Shown: positions 18,234 through 27,193, counted from the stretch's first letter. The stretch is 64,000 nt of DNA from Clostridiaceae bacterium (GCA_910575795.1 CAJTGE010000003.1:125043-189042), one strand, 5' to 3'. Translations and numbers: made by a program. Notes: generated by a model not told the origin, from the sequence alone.

Positions 18234-19421
18234 TCAACCGGCAACAACCTCATCGGTCACATCCTTTTCCAATGCGATTGCACAACGATACCTCGTCAAA
18301 GCACCGGACAGCCTTGTCTCCAGCAGATACTTCTCCTGATTGAAGTCGATATCGAACTGGTTGAATCTGGTGATCTCGCCGCCCTTGGTGGAGCCGATGG
18401 TATAGTCAGCCATATTCACAAAGATTCCGAGAAGCTCCTTTGTCTTCTTATCGGAAGTCTCTCTGGTCAGACCATCGAACTGCTCAGCCGTGTGGATCTC
18501 CCCGACATTCAGAGCCTTTGCCAAATCCGCAACTGTGTCATAGATACGGCGGCCGTTCATGTCTCTGGCAAGCAGCATGATGTTCACGAGATGAGGCGTG
18601 CAGTAGAAATCAGGCTGGCCAGTCCCTTTGTACTTCTCTCTGGAATAGAGGGCCGCACGAATGATCGCTTCTGCATAGATATAGTTCTCACTGAAATTGG
18701 CGCCGGTATTCGTACCCTGAAGCTCGGTTTTTGCGCCATTGAGATCAATGTCAACGTGCATCGTGAAGAACTCGTCATCTCCCCAGATCGGACGGATATG
18801 TGTCTCGTCAATCTTGCCCTCGGCACCGGGGATTCTCCCGTCACTGACCATGATTGCAATAGCGATCTCCTCGTTCAGCTTCTCGCGCATATCCTGATAG
18901 ATGTAATCGGCAACCTCGAAGTCCGTGATATCGACAATGTCGTCCCGGTTCAGCTTGTCCTTTACGAAAACGGTCTGCGGGTCTGTGGTTCTGTTGTACA
19001 GGGTCATGTTACCGCGCTCCTCTTTCTTGGAGCCTTTCTTGTAACCTCTCGCACGAAGCTCATCAGAACGGGCATCCATCTGGCGGGTACGGATACGGCT
19101 GAACGGAGTCTTGTAAGCCTTGCTCATTACCGAAGTAACCCATCCCTGATCGCGGGTAATTCTCTCGGGAGCGCCGGGGCGTACATCCCTGAATTCAGGG
19201 AACAGTTTCTCAATGTCGGTGATTCCATGAGCCAGAACATCATCGACATCCATGCCGCTGTGCTCCAAAGTCTCTCTGTTCTGTTCCAGATAAATGTTGA
19301 GAGCTGTACGCAAAGAGCCTACGCTGTTGCTCTTGGCAAGGTTGATAATATCCACCTGGTCGGCATGGCTGAGGAAAGTGCTCTCCTGAACAGCTCCCTG
19401 GTCAAATACGTTATGTTTCAT
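18234..19421 (-). CDS. Internal, in-frame start giving the capsid protein alone
   Basis: Within the fusion gene, the ATG of MKHNVFDQGAV is preceded by AAAGGAGGT with 8 bases of spacing, a near-perfect Shine-Dalgarno site inside coding sequence (it encodes the loop GGN before the Met). This would give a 395-residue capsid subunit without the protease, made in excess over the fusion. It resembles the nested protease/scaffold genes of lambda-type phages, here nested with the capsid. Stoichiometry is inferred. Confidence 0.75.
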   Translation of the reverse strand: MKHNVFDQGAVQESTFLSHADQVDIINLAKSNSVGSLRTALNIYLEQNRETLEHSGMDVDDVLAHGITDIEKLFPEFRDVRPGAPERITRDQGWVTSVMSKAYKTPFSRIRTRQMDARSDELRARGYKKGSKKEERGNMTLYNRTTDPQTVFVKDKLNRDDIVDITDFEVADYIYQDMREKLNEEIAIAIMVSDGRIPGAEGKIDETHIRPIWGDDEFFTMHVDIDLNGAKTELQGTNTGANFSENYIYAEAIIRAALYSREKYKGTGQPDFYCTPHLVNIMLLARDMNGRRIYDTVADLAKALNVGEIHTAEQFDGLTRETSDKKTKELLGIFVNMADYTIGSTKGGEITRFNQFDIDFNQEKYLLETRLSGALTRYRCAIALEKDVTDEVVAG

Positions 19422-20129
19422 AGTTTTGTTACCTCCTTTATTGTTTTCATCATCGTCACCCAGCTCTTCTTTTTCCTCCAAAGCCGCAGCGATCATCGCA
19501 TACGCAGCATTCTGCTGCTTTTCCGTCATGGTGTTCCATACATCGCCGACTGTCTCATCATCGTCGGTTTTTGTTTCCGGATCTTTCTTTTCTTCTTTCT
19601 TCTCCTTTTCCTCTTCCTTTTCCTTTTTAGCTTCCTGAGGCTCTCCTTTCTTCTCTTTCTCCGGGTCATCAGCGGAATGATAGAGCATAATATTTTCATC
19701 GTAATTGATAATCATTTCATCCTCTGCTTCTACTCCGTGAACCATCACTGTATCAATGAACGCACCGGGATTTGCACCAGCAAGAACAAGACTAAGCTCA
19801 CGGATAACACCATGAACAACATCATGTCCTGTCTGTTTCAACTGATTTGCCCAAATTGACAGAGAAACCACGTCGCCATGCTGTACCAATTCTTTGGCAG
19901 TCTTGCCGGATTCTGTTTCATTGAAAGTACAGTAGGCATACACGCCTTCTTCCCTGTTTTCAAGCAATGCGTGGCCGAGTACATTATCCTGAGAACTATG
20001 CTGATGATTCCAAACAAGACTGACCGTTTTTCCGTTCTGTCCTTTGAAAGCATCTTTCCGGATAATTCGTCCATCGGCACAGCGCAAATCGTTTCTAGTG
20101 GCCCATCCACTAAAATCGCACTTTACCAT
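18234..20129 (-). CDS. HK97-type prohead protease fused to the major capsid protein
   Basis: 631 residues. Residues 1-150 are a prohead protease of the S78 type: SGWATRNDLRCADGR, a candidate catalytic His in VWNHQHSS and Ser in DVVSLSIWA. Residues about 165-235 are an acidic and lysine-rich coiled linker (EKKGEPQEAKKEKEEE) that could act as the scaffolding delta domain. The rest, from MKHNVFDQGAVQE on, is the HK97-fold capsid, with RDQGWVTSVMSKA, TPFSRIRT and HIRPIWGDDEFF. Protease-capsid fusions of this kind are known in Clostridia phages. A strong ribosome binding site lies inside the gene exactly at the capsid start (next entry). Confidence 0.9.
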   Translation of the reverse strand: MVKCDFSGWATRNDLRCADGRIIRKDAFKGQNGKTVSLVWNHQHSSQDNVLGHALLENREEGVYAYCTFNETESGKTAKELVQHGDVVSLSIWANQLKQTGHDVVHGVIRELSLVLAGANPGAFIDTVMVHGVEAEDEMIINYDENIMLYHSADDPEKEKKGEPQEAKKEKEEEKEKKEEKKDPETKTDDDETVGDVWNTMTEKQQNAAYAMIAAALEEKEELGDDDENNKGGNKTMKHNVFDQGAVQESTFLSHADQVDIINLAKSNSVGSLRTALNIYLEQNRETLEHSGMDVDDVLAHGITDIEKLFPEFRDVRPGAPERITRDQGWVTSVMSKAYKTPFSRIRTRQMDARSDELRARGYKKGSKKEERGNMTLYNRTTDPQTVFVKDKLNRDDIVDITDFEVADYIYQDMREKLNEEIAIAIMVSDGRIPGAEGKIDETHIRPIWGDDEFFTMHVDIDLNGAKTELQGTNTGANFSENYIYAEAIIRAALYSREKYKGTGQPDFYCTPHLVNIMLLARDMNGRRIYDTVADLAKALNVGEIHTAEQFDGLTRETSDKKTKELLGIFVNMADYTIGSTKGGEITRFNQFDIDFNQEKYLLETRLSGALTRYRCAIALEKDVTDEVVAG

Positions 20130-20144
20130 TTTGAATTACCTCCT

Positions 20145-21002
20145 TCATTTCTTTTTACTTGACTTTTTCTTACTTTTCTTACGTTTAGACACTTTAGGCA
20201 TTTCGGCTGCAATCCTGTCAAACTCCCTCTGGTAAATTTCCTCGTATGTTTGGTCAATAGATTCCTTTGCCGCTTTATAAGCTTCTCTTGCCGCCGCAAT
20301 AGCCGTTTTAAGATCATTGCTGACCTGCTGCCTTTCCGCTGAAGCATTAGAAGAATTGCTCGACCTTTCGGCTTTGGTGTCTTCCGTAACCCGCTGTTTT
20401 TTGTTCGTCGCCGTGTTTCGGACATCGCCCTTATCAGAATTGGAGCGGTCGCTTAACTTATCCTTTTCCGACTTGGCATCCGAACGAAGCTTTGCGATTT
20501 TTTCATTCCTTTCCGCAATCCGTTTGGACTTTTCCGCTTTAGAAAGACCCTCAGGAATAGGGACGCTCATAAGCTTTTCGATTTCCGACTCTTTTTTCGC
20601 TTCCACCCGCTGTTTCTTTTTCTCAGTTTCAGCCGTTATCTCATCCAAATCGGATTTCTTCCTTTCGTCAATGGCCTTTTTCTTCGATGAAGCCCTTTGT
20701 GACAAAGCCTCATTCAGATCTTTCAAACGAGACGAAATTCTTTCACGCATTGCCTTTGCGTTACTTCTAAATTCATCAGTCCTCTGCTTTTTTATTTCCT
20801 GTTCAGCTTCTACCTTGGTCTTTTTCTCAGCCTTAATCTCGTTTCTCGTATAGGACCAGACTTTCTTACCCTCATCGGATAATTTCCGAACGGAACGGCG
20901 TTCTTTCAGCTCGCGATTTTGCATGTAATACTCGTGTGCTTTGACGGGATCGTAGTACGGAGAGGCATAATGCTGGAGATTTGCTGTATTATCCGTCATC
21001 AT
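20145..21002 (-). CDS. Charged coiled-coil head-region protein (DPVKAHEYY family)
   Basis: 285 residues, almost all helical and very rich in Lys, Glu, Arg and Ser, with an extremely basic tail (KRKKSKKKSSKKK). The N-terminal segment SPYYDPVKAHEYYMQNREL recurs in Clostridia phage head-region proteins as I recall. It sits between portal and protease-capsid, where scaffold or internal virion proteins are usual. The start uses one of two adjacent ATGs overlapping the portal stop by 14 bases, with GAGGTGG ahead. The basic tail could bind packaged DNA, which is inference. Confidence 0.65.
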   Translation of the reverse strand: MMTDNTANLQHYASPYYDPVKAHEYYMQNRELKERRSVRKLSDEGKKVWSYTRNEIKAEKKTKVEAEQEIKKQRTDEFRSNAKAMRERISSRLKDLNEALSQRASSKKKAIDERKKSDLDEITAETEKKKQRVEAKKESEIEKLMSVPIPEGLSKAEKSKRIAERNEKIAKLRSDAKSEKDKLSDRSNSDKGDVRNTATNKKQRVTEDTKAERSSNSSNASAERQQVSNDLKTAIAAAREAYKAAKESIDQTYEEIYQREFDRIAAEMPKVSKRKKSKKKSSKKK

Positions 21003-22362
21003 CAACCACCTCTTCCCCTTCATCATCGTCCTCGGACATATATCCGTCGATTATGGAGTTTATCTCGTCTTCCAAGCTATTGAGCAAATCGTTCACAATG
21101 GAATCTTCTTCACTATCTTCTCCACCCGGTTCATCGGTTTGAGGACTTTGCCCAGTCGGATTACTCTCGTTCGGTTGGCTGATATTACTGTTCACCAATG
21201 TATCCGCTTTTGGATCAGAAGACGGGCGCATACCGATGACCTGCCTGATTTCATTAGATGTCATGATTTCGTTTCTCGTAAACTTGTCAGCAATCTCAGC
21301 AATGCTGTCTACCGGAACAAGCTTGAACGGATCTCTGAAATACATAATGTCCTGCTTCTGAGACCGAGCTGTTTTTGTGAGAAACTTCCTCTTCATTTCA
21401 TCCACAATAGCCGACACAATAGGTTCTATCGTTCTGCTGTAATAATTGAGCATTGTCTTTTCGTCAGCAGTACCATCAAGAATGCTCTGGGTAATGCCGA
21501 GCTGACTAAATAACAGAGAGGTCAAATACTCGATCTGCTTCATGAGATTATTCTCAAGAGAACGGTTCAACTGAGTAATATGCTCCGTACCATCCGTATA
21601 AGCGATTCCGTATTTGGAGCCGGCTAACTGCCGCTCAATATCCTTCCTCCTGTTTTCTGCCTGTACTCTCCTAGCCTCTGTCTTAATTACATATGGAAGC
21701 TGAATAATTAAATCGAGCTTACCGGAAGCCGTTTGTTCATCTGTCACATCCAGTAAACTTAATTTTCTTATCAAGCGTTTCATAGTCGAGTTCGGCTCAT
21801 TGATTACGGCATAAAGAGGATTCTCAATTATGCAGACAAATCGTTTCGGAAGAGTAATATCCTCTTTTTCCCCAGTCTGCTCATTGTATACACGAAGCCG
21901 CACATGAGCGGGATACCACTCCAGTATCTTGGCAACCCTGAGAGAATCAATATCAACAGAACCCGGCAGTCCGTCTTCCGGATCGTCATCTGTATCCGTT
22001 GGAACAAGAGCAATACACCCTTCATCCAACAACGACATAACCGCATCCTGTATAAATGCCCTACCAGTCTGATCCAGATTTGCCTCTAATGACAAACAGT
22101 TGTTAAGAGGCGAATTGATGGTTTCTTGAAACCGCCCGTTTTTGTCCAACCGGACATGCTTTATGTCTATCGCCGCCACGTCCAGCGCAATCCGATTGAA
22201 AACAGAAGTAACGATTGACCGTTCATTCCCCATAGAGAACCTCGGACGGTCCGGTCTGTATCCGTAACCGCTGCCTATATTCATATAAGCCCTCGTTGGG
22301 TCTTTATTGCTTGTAAAAGCGTTCCAAGCATGTTTCAGCCTGGAACCAAATGCAAATTCCAT
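20989..22362 (-). CDS. Portal protein, HK97 family
   Basis: 457 residues. Forms the dodecameric DNA channel at the capsid vertex. The segments IVTSVFNRIALDVAAID, SLLDEGCIALVPTD and SQLGITQSILDGTADEKTML (20 residues) are typical of the portal fold. The acidic C-terminus (EDDDEGEEVVDDDG) extends beyond the fold. It lies two genes downstream of the large terminase. Confidence 0.9.
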   Translation of the reverse strand: MEFAFGSRLKHAWNAFTSNKDPTRAYMNIGSGYGYRPDRPRFSMGNERSIVTSVFNRIALDVAAIDIKHVRLDKNGRFQETINSPLNNCLSLEANLDQTGRAFIQDAVMSLLDEGCIALVPTDTDDDPEDGLPGSVDIDSLRVAKILEWYPAHVRLRVYNEQTGEKEDITLPKRFVCIIENPLYAVINEPNSTMKRLIRKLSLLDVTDEQTASGKLDLIIQLPYVIKTEARRVQAENRRKDIERQLAGSKYGIAYTDGTEHITQLNRSLENNLMKQIEYLTSLLFSQLGITQSILDGTADEKTMLNYYSRTIEPIVSAIVDEMKRKFLTKTARSQKQDIMYFRDPFKLVPVDSIAEIADKFTRNEIMTSNEIRQVIGMRPSSDPKADTLVNSNISQPNESNPTGQSPQTDEPGGEDSEEDSIVNDLLNSLEDEINSIIDGYMSEDDDEGEEVVDDDG

Positions 22363-22375
22363 TTATGATCACCCC

Positions 22376-22834
22376 CTATGCTTTATCCAAAACGGTTTTC
22401 TTATAAGCCACTCTTCCGGATGACCATACTCCGTTTTTCAACTGCGATATGTTATAACCCTCGTCGGCGAGTGCCATCATAACTCCTACTTCTCCACGCT
22501 TCGCTACAAACTGAACGACTTTGCCAGACGGAGAACGTAAACTTGATACCGATTGACTCATAAGCTCAGCTTTCTTCCGGTTATATGCTGTTACAGTTGT
22601 AGCGCTCAGCTTACCTGATTTTGTAACCGCATCAGGGTTCTTCAGCAGCTCGTTAGCATATCTGTTAAGTTCCCTTGAAGTTTTCTTTTCAGCCTGCGCT
22701 GTAATCTTGTCACTCTTTTTTGCAATCCATGTTGAATCCTTCTTGCTAAGATTTCCAAGCTGCGCCGGTGTTCGCCGAATCCCCCATTTCATTCCGAGGA
22801 TTCCGTGATGTTTAAGCTCAGACAACGCACTCAC
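22376..22834 (-). CDS. Small head-region protein with HHGILGMKWG tag
   Basis: 152 residues. It begins with the tag ELKHHGILGMKWGIRRTP, seen in many Clostridia phage proteins, followed by a lysine-rich helical segment and a small folded part (KVVQFVAKRGEVGVMMALAD). Function is unknown. It sits between terminase and portal. A similar tag occurs at the start of the protein at 24658 and, in altered form, of the RNA polymerase-like protein at 27462. Confidence 0.7.
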   Translation of the reverse strand: MSALSELKHHGILGMKWGIRRTPAQLGNLSKKDSTWIAKKSDKITAQAEKKTSRELNRYANELLKNPDAVTKSGKLSATTVTAYNRKKAELMSQSVSSLRSPSGKVVQFVAKRGEVGVMMALADEGYNISQLKNGVWSSGRVAYKKTVLDKA

Positions 22835-22854
22835 CTCCCTATCAGTTTTTAGGC

Positions 22855-22880
22855 AAAAAAAAAAGAACCGATACCGGTTC
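22855..22880 (-). terminator. Terminator after the large terminase gene
   Basis: GAACCG - GTAT - CGGTTC followed by ten T on the coding strand, 18 bases past the terminase stop. Confidence 0.8.
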
Positions 22881-22897
22881 CGTTATTTCATCAAATA

Positions 22898-24643
22898 CTA
22901 CTCAAAAGCATCCCTGTTAAGTTTATACGCTATATATGCATCCATCATCGCCGCAACCGCATCAATCTTCTGGTCACCACGTTTCTTATACAATTTTCTG
23001 TTCCCGTTGGTATCTTCCAGTGTGATACAATTTCCCATGCAGAAAGTCATCAGTTCTTCGTCAAACAGCAACATCCGTTCCTCAGATAGCTTCTTCAACT
23101 CACCCAAAGGAACTGATTCTGTTTTTGCTCCCTGAATCACTTTCTCGATTCCGAATGGTCCATTTTCAGAAGCCCATCTCTCAACGAACTCTTTTGCATT
23201 ATACGGATCGTACCCAAAGCAACGAATGTCATATCCGCTCTTGACAATATACTCGTCAAGATCTTCGTAAACAAGCAGCATATCCAGAACAGTGCCTTCC
23301 ATAACGATAAGACTGCCTTCTTTTATGAATTGGTCATATTTGATTCTTAATGCTGCCGGAAGTTTCATAAGAGTCAGTTCAGAAATATAAGCTCTTGTTT
23401 TGACACCGAATGCGCCACCAGAAAGTGGGAAGAGAAATGAGAAATCACAGAAATCATCACCTCTTGATAAGTCTGCACCCAAAGAACAGGGCATTTGCCA
23501 GTATTCCCGCTTACGATGTGGAAGAGTTTCTTCATATGTAAAGTAATATGTATACCCTTCCATCGGAAGACCAAAACGTTTTGCAAGAATGTCGTTCCTC
23601 GCCGCAGGAGCATTTTCAGCTCTTTCCACATCTCTCTGATACGTGTCATAGCTGACGGTAACACCGAGATTAGGGTTTGCCTTTTGCCACATATCAGGAT
23701 TACCGACTTCGTCAACGGAATCCAGCTTATACCACCATATGGAAGTATGGATATCGCGATACTCCCCTTTCAGGATCTTCATCAACTCCATTTTGATTGT
23801 ATCGCCGCTTCCGTTACGAACCGTACCCTCGGAACTCACCGCAACAATAAGGTAGTCATCAACTTTGGATGCCCCCTGCTCGATAGCACCGACAACATCT
23901 TCCCTCACATCCCCGGAAAGCCATTCGTCAATCGTTGCGAGCTTTGGTCTCATGCCCTGAAGCTTGTCGATTGACATTGGACGGATTTCGAGAAGCGAAC
24001 CTGTCAGGAAATTCTCAATTCCCTTTTTAGTGGAAGCGAGCTTCACACGGTTTGCTTTCGAACCAGTGGTATTTTGCAAAGAGCCTTCTGTAAGGAAAGA
24101 AAACAGCGGACCTCTCGAACGGGTAATGGATGTCCGTATTGGCGACATTATTTCTTCTGCCTGTTTCATGGTAGGGGCAGTAGTCATCTGATATGTTGTC
24201 GATGTGTCAATGTTGAGAAAGTAACTTTGAAGACAGGATTCGTATAATGATTTGGAAGCACCTCTCCCAACGATAAGATACTGCTTGTTGATAAGACGCT
24301 TCTTTATCCATTTATTAACATAGTGACCGCCATGTCCATCGGGGTTTGGTTCGTAGATGCTTCTTTCTTCGTAGTAATACCATCCAAAAATCTGTTCCGC
24401 CCATACTTTGAATGAATCAAGCAGAACAAGGTCTGAACCGTCCGTAAGCGTAAGCTCCCCCTCACAATATCGAATCCATCCTTCGACAGCTTCATCGTCA
24501 TAATAAATTCCGGGGTCTGCAATCAACTCGTCAATTCGGTTCATTTCCAACTCTATCTCGCGACAGATTGGGATTTTGCCTCTAAGCACGGCATCTCGAA
24601 ACATGCCGTAATATTTTGGAACGGCAGTATTCGATAACGCCAT
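22898..24643 (-). CDS. terL: Terminase large subunit
   Basis: 581 residues. ATP-driven packaging motor with a C-terminal nuclease, of the HK97-like group. Walker A-type motif VGRGASKS near residue 127, ATIDEW (Walker B and catalytic Glu) near residue 233, then the nuclease acidic residues in LGADLSRGDD near residue 390 and KIDAVAAMMDA near the C-terminus. The length is normal for the family, so it appears complete and active. It lies just after an HNH endonuclease and a probable small terminase gene. Confidence 0.95.
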   Translation of the reverse strand: MALSNTAVPKYYGMFRDAVLRGKIPICREIELEMNRIDELIADPGIYYDDEAVEGWIRYCEGELTLTDGSDLVLLDSFKVWAEQIFGWYYYEERSIYEPNPDGHGGHYVNKWIKKRLINKQYLIVGRGASKSLYESCLQSYFLNIDTSTTYQMTTAPTMKQAEEIMSPIRTSITRSRGPLFSFLTEGSLQNTTGSKANRVKLASTKKGIENFLTGSLLEIRPMSIDKLQGMRPKLATIDEWLSGDVREDVVGAIEQGASKVDDYLIVAVSSEGTVRNGSGDTIKMELMKILKGEYRDIHTSIWWYKLDSVDEVGNPDMWQKANPNLGVTVSYDTYQRDVERAENAPAARNDILAKRFGLPMEGYTYYFTYEETLPHRKREYWQMPCSLGADLSRGDDFCDFSFLFPLSGGAFGVKTRAYISELTLMKLPAALRIKYDQFIKEGSLIVMEGTVLDMLLVYEDLDEYIVKSGYDIRCFGYDPYNAKEFVERWASENGPFGIEKVIQGAKTESVPLGELKKLSEERMLLFDEELMTFCMGNCITLEDTNGNRKLYKKRGDQKIDAVAAMMDAYIAYKLNRDAFE

Positions 24644-24657
24644 AAACTTATTCTCCT

Positions 24658-25194
24658 TTAATCGCTATTTGTTTTCCAAAACTTCCCAATCTTTTTATTA
24701 TCATTTGCCTGGAAAATTCTGGTTGATTCGTCTTCTCCGACAGCCTTATCAAGCGCACGTTTCGCCTGATTTAAAACAGCTCCGGTTATGATCGCCTTTG
24801 TTGCTTTCTTAGGAGCTTCCTTGATACTTTCTTTTACCCCCTCTTTAACACCGGTAGATGCTTCCTTGATAGCCGTCTTAACATAATTTTTACCTTTTTC
24901 AACGGCTTGCTGGGAAAGGTCTTTCATCTTGATGCTCTTTACCTTATTTACCACACTCGCTATCTTTTCGGGATGCTTTGCCGCATACACTGTTCCAGCC
25001 GCAACAGTAGCCGTCATAATCGTAGCAGCCGCAACTCTTTTCACAAGTTTGGTATTCCGTTCCCGTTGTTCTGATTCAGTATTTGTTTTACGGTTTCTTC
25101 CAGCCGCTGTCAAACTACCATCCTTATTCTGATAACGGCGAACGCCCCATTTCTGGCCTAATACCCCATGATGATAAAGTTCACTATTAGCCAT
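24658..25194 (-). CDS. Tagged membrane/internal protein of the head region
   Basis: 178 residues. The start LYHHGVLGQKWGVRRYQNKD carries the conserved tag, followed by GSLTAAGRNRK. A hydrophobic segment (AATIMTATVAAGTVYAA) near residue 55 is a possible membrane helix, followed by amphipathic, lysine-rich helices containing KEGVKESIKEAPKK. It could be an internal virion protein delivered with the DNA. That is inferred from its place between terminase and connector genes, and the function is not known. Confidence 0.65.
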   Translation of the reverse strand: MANSELYHHGVLGQKWGVRRYQNKDGSLTAAGRNRKTNTESEQRERNTKLVKRVAAATIMTATVAAGTVYAAKHPEKIASVVNKVKSIKMKDLSQQAVEKGKNYVKTAIKEASTGVKEGVKESIKEAPKKATKAIITGAVLNQAKRALDKAVGEDESTRIFQANDNKKIGKFWKTNSD

Positions 25195-25209
25195 TTTGAA
25201 TTACCTCCT

Positions 25210-25554
25210 TTACTGTTCCGATGGATCGACCGCAACATTTAGCCGCCATTCTAATTCTTTAATCATTTGGTTCATCGCTTCAATAACCGCAGAACTGAGC
25301 GGCGGATCGAAAAGAAGTTTAACCTTTAAATGTATATAGCTTTTTACCATCTCGATCTTATTGTCTTCGCCGATAAAATCATGCCATCCTCTATCTTCAT
25401 CCTGAATCGAAAAGCCATTGGAGGGTCCGACACCAAGCTGAGTTAAGATTGAAAACACCGAGTTGATGTGCATAATAATGTCAGCATCGAACTGTTTATA
25501 CTCTTCTGCGATTCCGAGAAGTTTCTTGATTGATGTCAGTATACTCTCCTCCAT
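25210..25554 (-). CDS. Head-tail connector-like protein
   Basis: 114 residues, helical. The segments ADIIMHINSVFSILTQLGVG and DFIGEDNKIEMVKSYIHLKV match a family often labelled phage head-tail connector (gp6-like) in Firmicutes phages, as far as I recall. Here it is upstream of the terminase in gene order rather than after the capsid, an unusual place. Confidence 0.55.
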   Translation of the reverse strand: MEESILTSIKKLLGIAEEYKQFDADIIMHINSVFSILTQLGVGPSNGFSIQDEDRGWHDFIGEDNKIEMVKSYIHLKVKLLFDPPLSSAVIEAMNQMIKELEWRLNVAVDPSEQ

Positions 25555-25566
25555 AATCTCACTCCT

Positions 25567-25809
25567 TTACGCCTTGACTGCGATAAATCGCTTCATGCAG
25601 AATCCCTCAAATCCTGAGGCAGCGCAGACATTGTAGAAATCACCGGTGGATTCGCTTTCGTCAATCATCACTTCTGCTCCGGCCGGTATAGTGCCGAGAA
25701 TCTCAGCATCTTCATCCGGCTCTTTACGGACATTGAGTTTGCTGCAATCGACAACATGTCCGATAACCGGCTCACCAATTTTCATACCAGCAAGTTTTTC
25801 ATTATTCAT
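25567..25809 (-). CDS. Small bacterial SH3-domain protein
   Basis: 80 residues. The core DCSKLNVRKEPDEDAEILGT and FYNVCAASGFEGFCMKRFI are a single bacterial SH3 domain. It has no signal peptide. The start MNNEKLAGMK is chosen because AAAGGAG lies 9 bases ahead; the longer frame has no ribosome site. SH3 domains usually bind cell wall, but this one lacks a catalytic partner and may be a virion decoration. Confidence 0.7.
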   Translation of the reverse strand: MNNEKLAGMKIGEPVIGHVVDCSKLNVRKEPDEDAEILGTIPAGAEVMIDESESTGDFYNVCAASGFEGFCMKRFIAVKA

Positions 25810-25825
25810 AATTGTTCTCCTTTTC

Positions 25826-26239
25826 TTAATGCCTCCAAGGGCATGTATCATTTTTCGTTCTTTCAACTGGGGGTCTGCTTAGAAGATTTTGATCGCCATA
25901 GTGAATGGCGTTATGCGTGGTGTGCTTTGTGCAAATGACATTATTCGGATCGAATACACATGGGTTGTTGTTGACAATATCCTCATAGGTTATTGGGTTG
26001 ATATGATGAATAATGATAGAACCAAAGATTTCAAATCCATCAACACCCAAGTCGCATCCATTGTCACGAAAGATAATCTCATTACGAAATCTTTGCCATT
26101 CTCTTGAATGGTAAAATTCCTGATTGAGCCATCTCTTGAAACCAAACGTTTCTTCCCCAACAGTTCCCAAAAGACGGAGATATTGATAACGTTCTTCAAA
26201 AGTTGGTATCCGGATAAGCTCTGAATATGTTTTAATCAT
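25826..26239 (-). CDS. HNH endonuclease
   Basis: 137 residues. FRNEIIFRDNGCD, then IIIHHINPITYEDI, then NVICTKHTTHNAIH form the beta-beta-alpha metal HNH fold with the His-His pair, Asn and final His. HNH proteins next to the terminase are known in many cos-type phages to be needed for genome cleavage during packaging. The start ATG overlaps the preceding gene's stop by 8 bases. Confidence 0.85.
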   Translation of the reverse strand: MIKTYSELIRIPTFEERYQYLRLLGTVGEETFGFKRWLNQEFYHSREWQRFRNEIIFRDNGCDLGVDGFEIFGSIIIHHINPITYEDIVNNNPCVFDPNNVICTKHTTHNAIHYGDQNLLSRPPVERTKNDTCPWRH

Positions 26240-26573
26240 CAGGCTCGAAATCTCCCTGCCCACTGTAACTCCGAAATGCCTTCATTGCTTCACTATACAT
26301 TTCCTCAATCCTCTTAGCAGATTGAAGAGATTGTGTTTTTGCTTCTATCAAGTCCTTCTGCTTTTCGAGAATCTCTTTTTCGATCCGTTCTTTTGTTGAC
26401 CCCAACTTTAAGTAATGCGTTATGACCTGAGAAGAAGCAGTACCTTCCATCAACTGTCTCTCAGCAAGATCAATAGCCAAAGATATCATTTGGTTCTCTC
26501 TGGCTTCCGGTGATAAAGCCGGTCGCATTCTTCTCGAAGAATCAGAAGAGCTTACAGCCTTGGCTTTACCCAT
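26232..26573 (-). CDS. Probable terminase small subunit
   Basis: 113 residues. RMRPALSPEARENQMISLAI at the start, then AERQLMEGTASSQVITHYLK, then a long coiled coil. By position (just before HNH and TerL, and beside a gene-free stretch with a possible packaging site) and helical make-up it suits a small terminase, which recognises the packaging site. I do not see a clear helix-turn-helix, so this remains a contextual call. Confidence 0.5.
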   Translation of the reverse strand: MGKAKAVSSSDSSRRMRPALSPEARENQMISLAIDLAERQLMEGTASSQVITHYLKLGSTKERIEKEILEKQKDLIEAKTQSLQSAKRIEEMYSEAMKAFRSYSGQGDFEPDD

Positions 26574-27193
26574 CCTTGCCGCCTCCTCTCATTCAGAAGT
26601 TATGTAGTTTCTTTTTACTCTCCGGGAGTTTTGAAATGGTTTTGATAACCTATTGTGTGACTTTTGAAGGAACTCCCAAGACCAGTTCTTATTCAATCCG
26701 AAAGGAGAAAACCGAAAGGAGAGAATATCCACAGCCGCAGGAGGAAGCCTAGCCCTGGAAGCTCCTTCAAGAGCCACACAAAAACCAAAGCCAAACCCAA
26801 AAAATTCCCCCGGAGAAAAAACAAAGACCGCCGCGATGAGAGAGGGGGTGCTGTTTTTGCGACCCTCCCCCTATGCCTTAAAAAGTAAGGTGATGTGGCA
26901 GTCTTAAAAATTTTGTTGAAAATTGTTTTGTGTTGTTTTTTGTAGCGAAAATGTGTTTTTAATACCAAAAACTTTCTTTTTGTTTATGCTTTTAACCGCA
27001 ATTCAAGCTTTGTTAGCCATTAAATTGGCAGTCAAACCCAATCTTTGCTAATGCTGAAAGGCAAAACGAAACAAAGTGAAATTCTTCTTTCCAGCAAAGC
27101 AGACGAAACAAAGCAAAGGAAAGTTTCAGTGTAAATCATTAGTTACTGACCGAAAGATTGATTAAAGCCTGACCATTGATGACGCAGTTAATG
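26574..27193. other. Gene-free stretch of 620 bases beside the terminase genes
   Basis: No credible gene on either strand. It contains a GC-rich imperfect palindrome near 26841-26871 (GGGGGAGGGTCGC facing CACCCCCTCTC on the minus strand), A/T-rich DNA at 26885-26990 and two copies of CGAAACAAAG (near 27069 and 27110). A cos or pac site is expected next to the small terminase and HNH genes, so this is the best candidate place. It also holds the leader of the packaging operon. Confidence 0.5.
26841..26871. repeat. GC-rich imperfect palindrome, candidate packaging site core
   Basis: AGAGGGGGTG and CACC-type arms: plus strand AGAGGGGGTG, an eight-base T-rich centre, then GCGACCCTCCCC. Its asymmetry and GC-richness resemble cos cores of Firmicutes phages. 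The function is inferred from position only. Confidence 0.35.

Noticed and set aside
18219-19859. Long open frame on the plus strand opposite the capsid gene (546 codons)
   Set aside because: It mirrors the capsid/protease gene's codon bias, lacks a ribosome site and has no recognisable domain, while the minus strand encodes clear protease and capsid motifs.
26664-26888. Short plus-strand open frame in the terminase-side gap
   Set aside because: Basic low-complexity translation without conserved start context, and it crosses the GC-rich palindrome. The region is more likely regulatory or packaging DNA.
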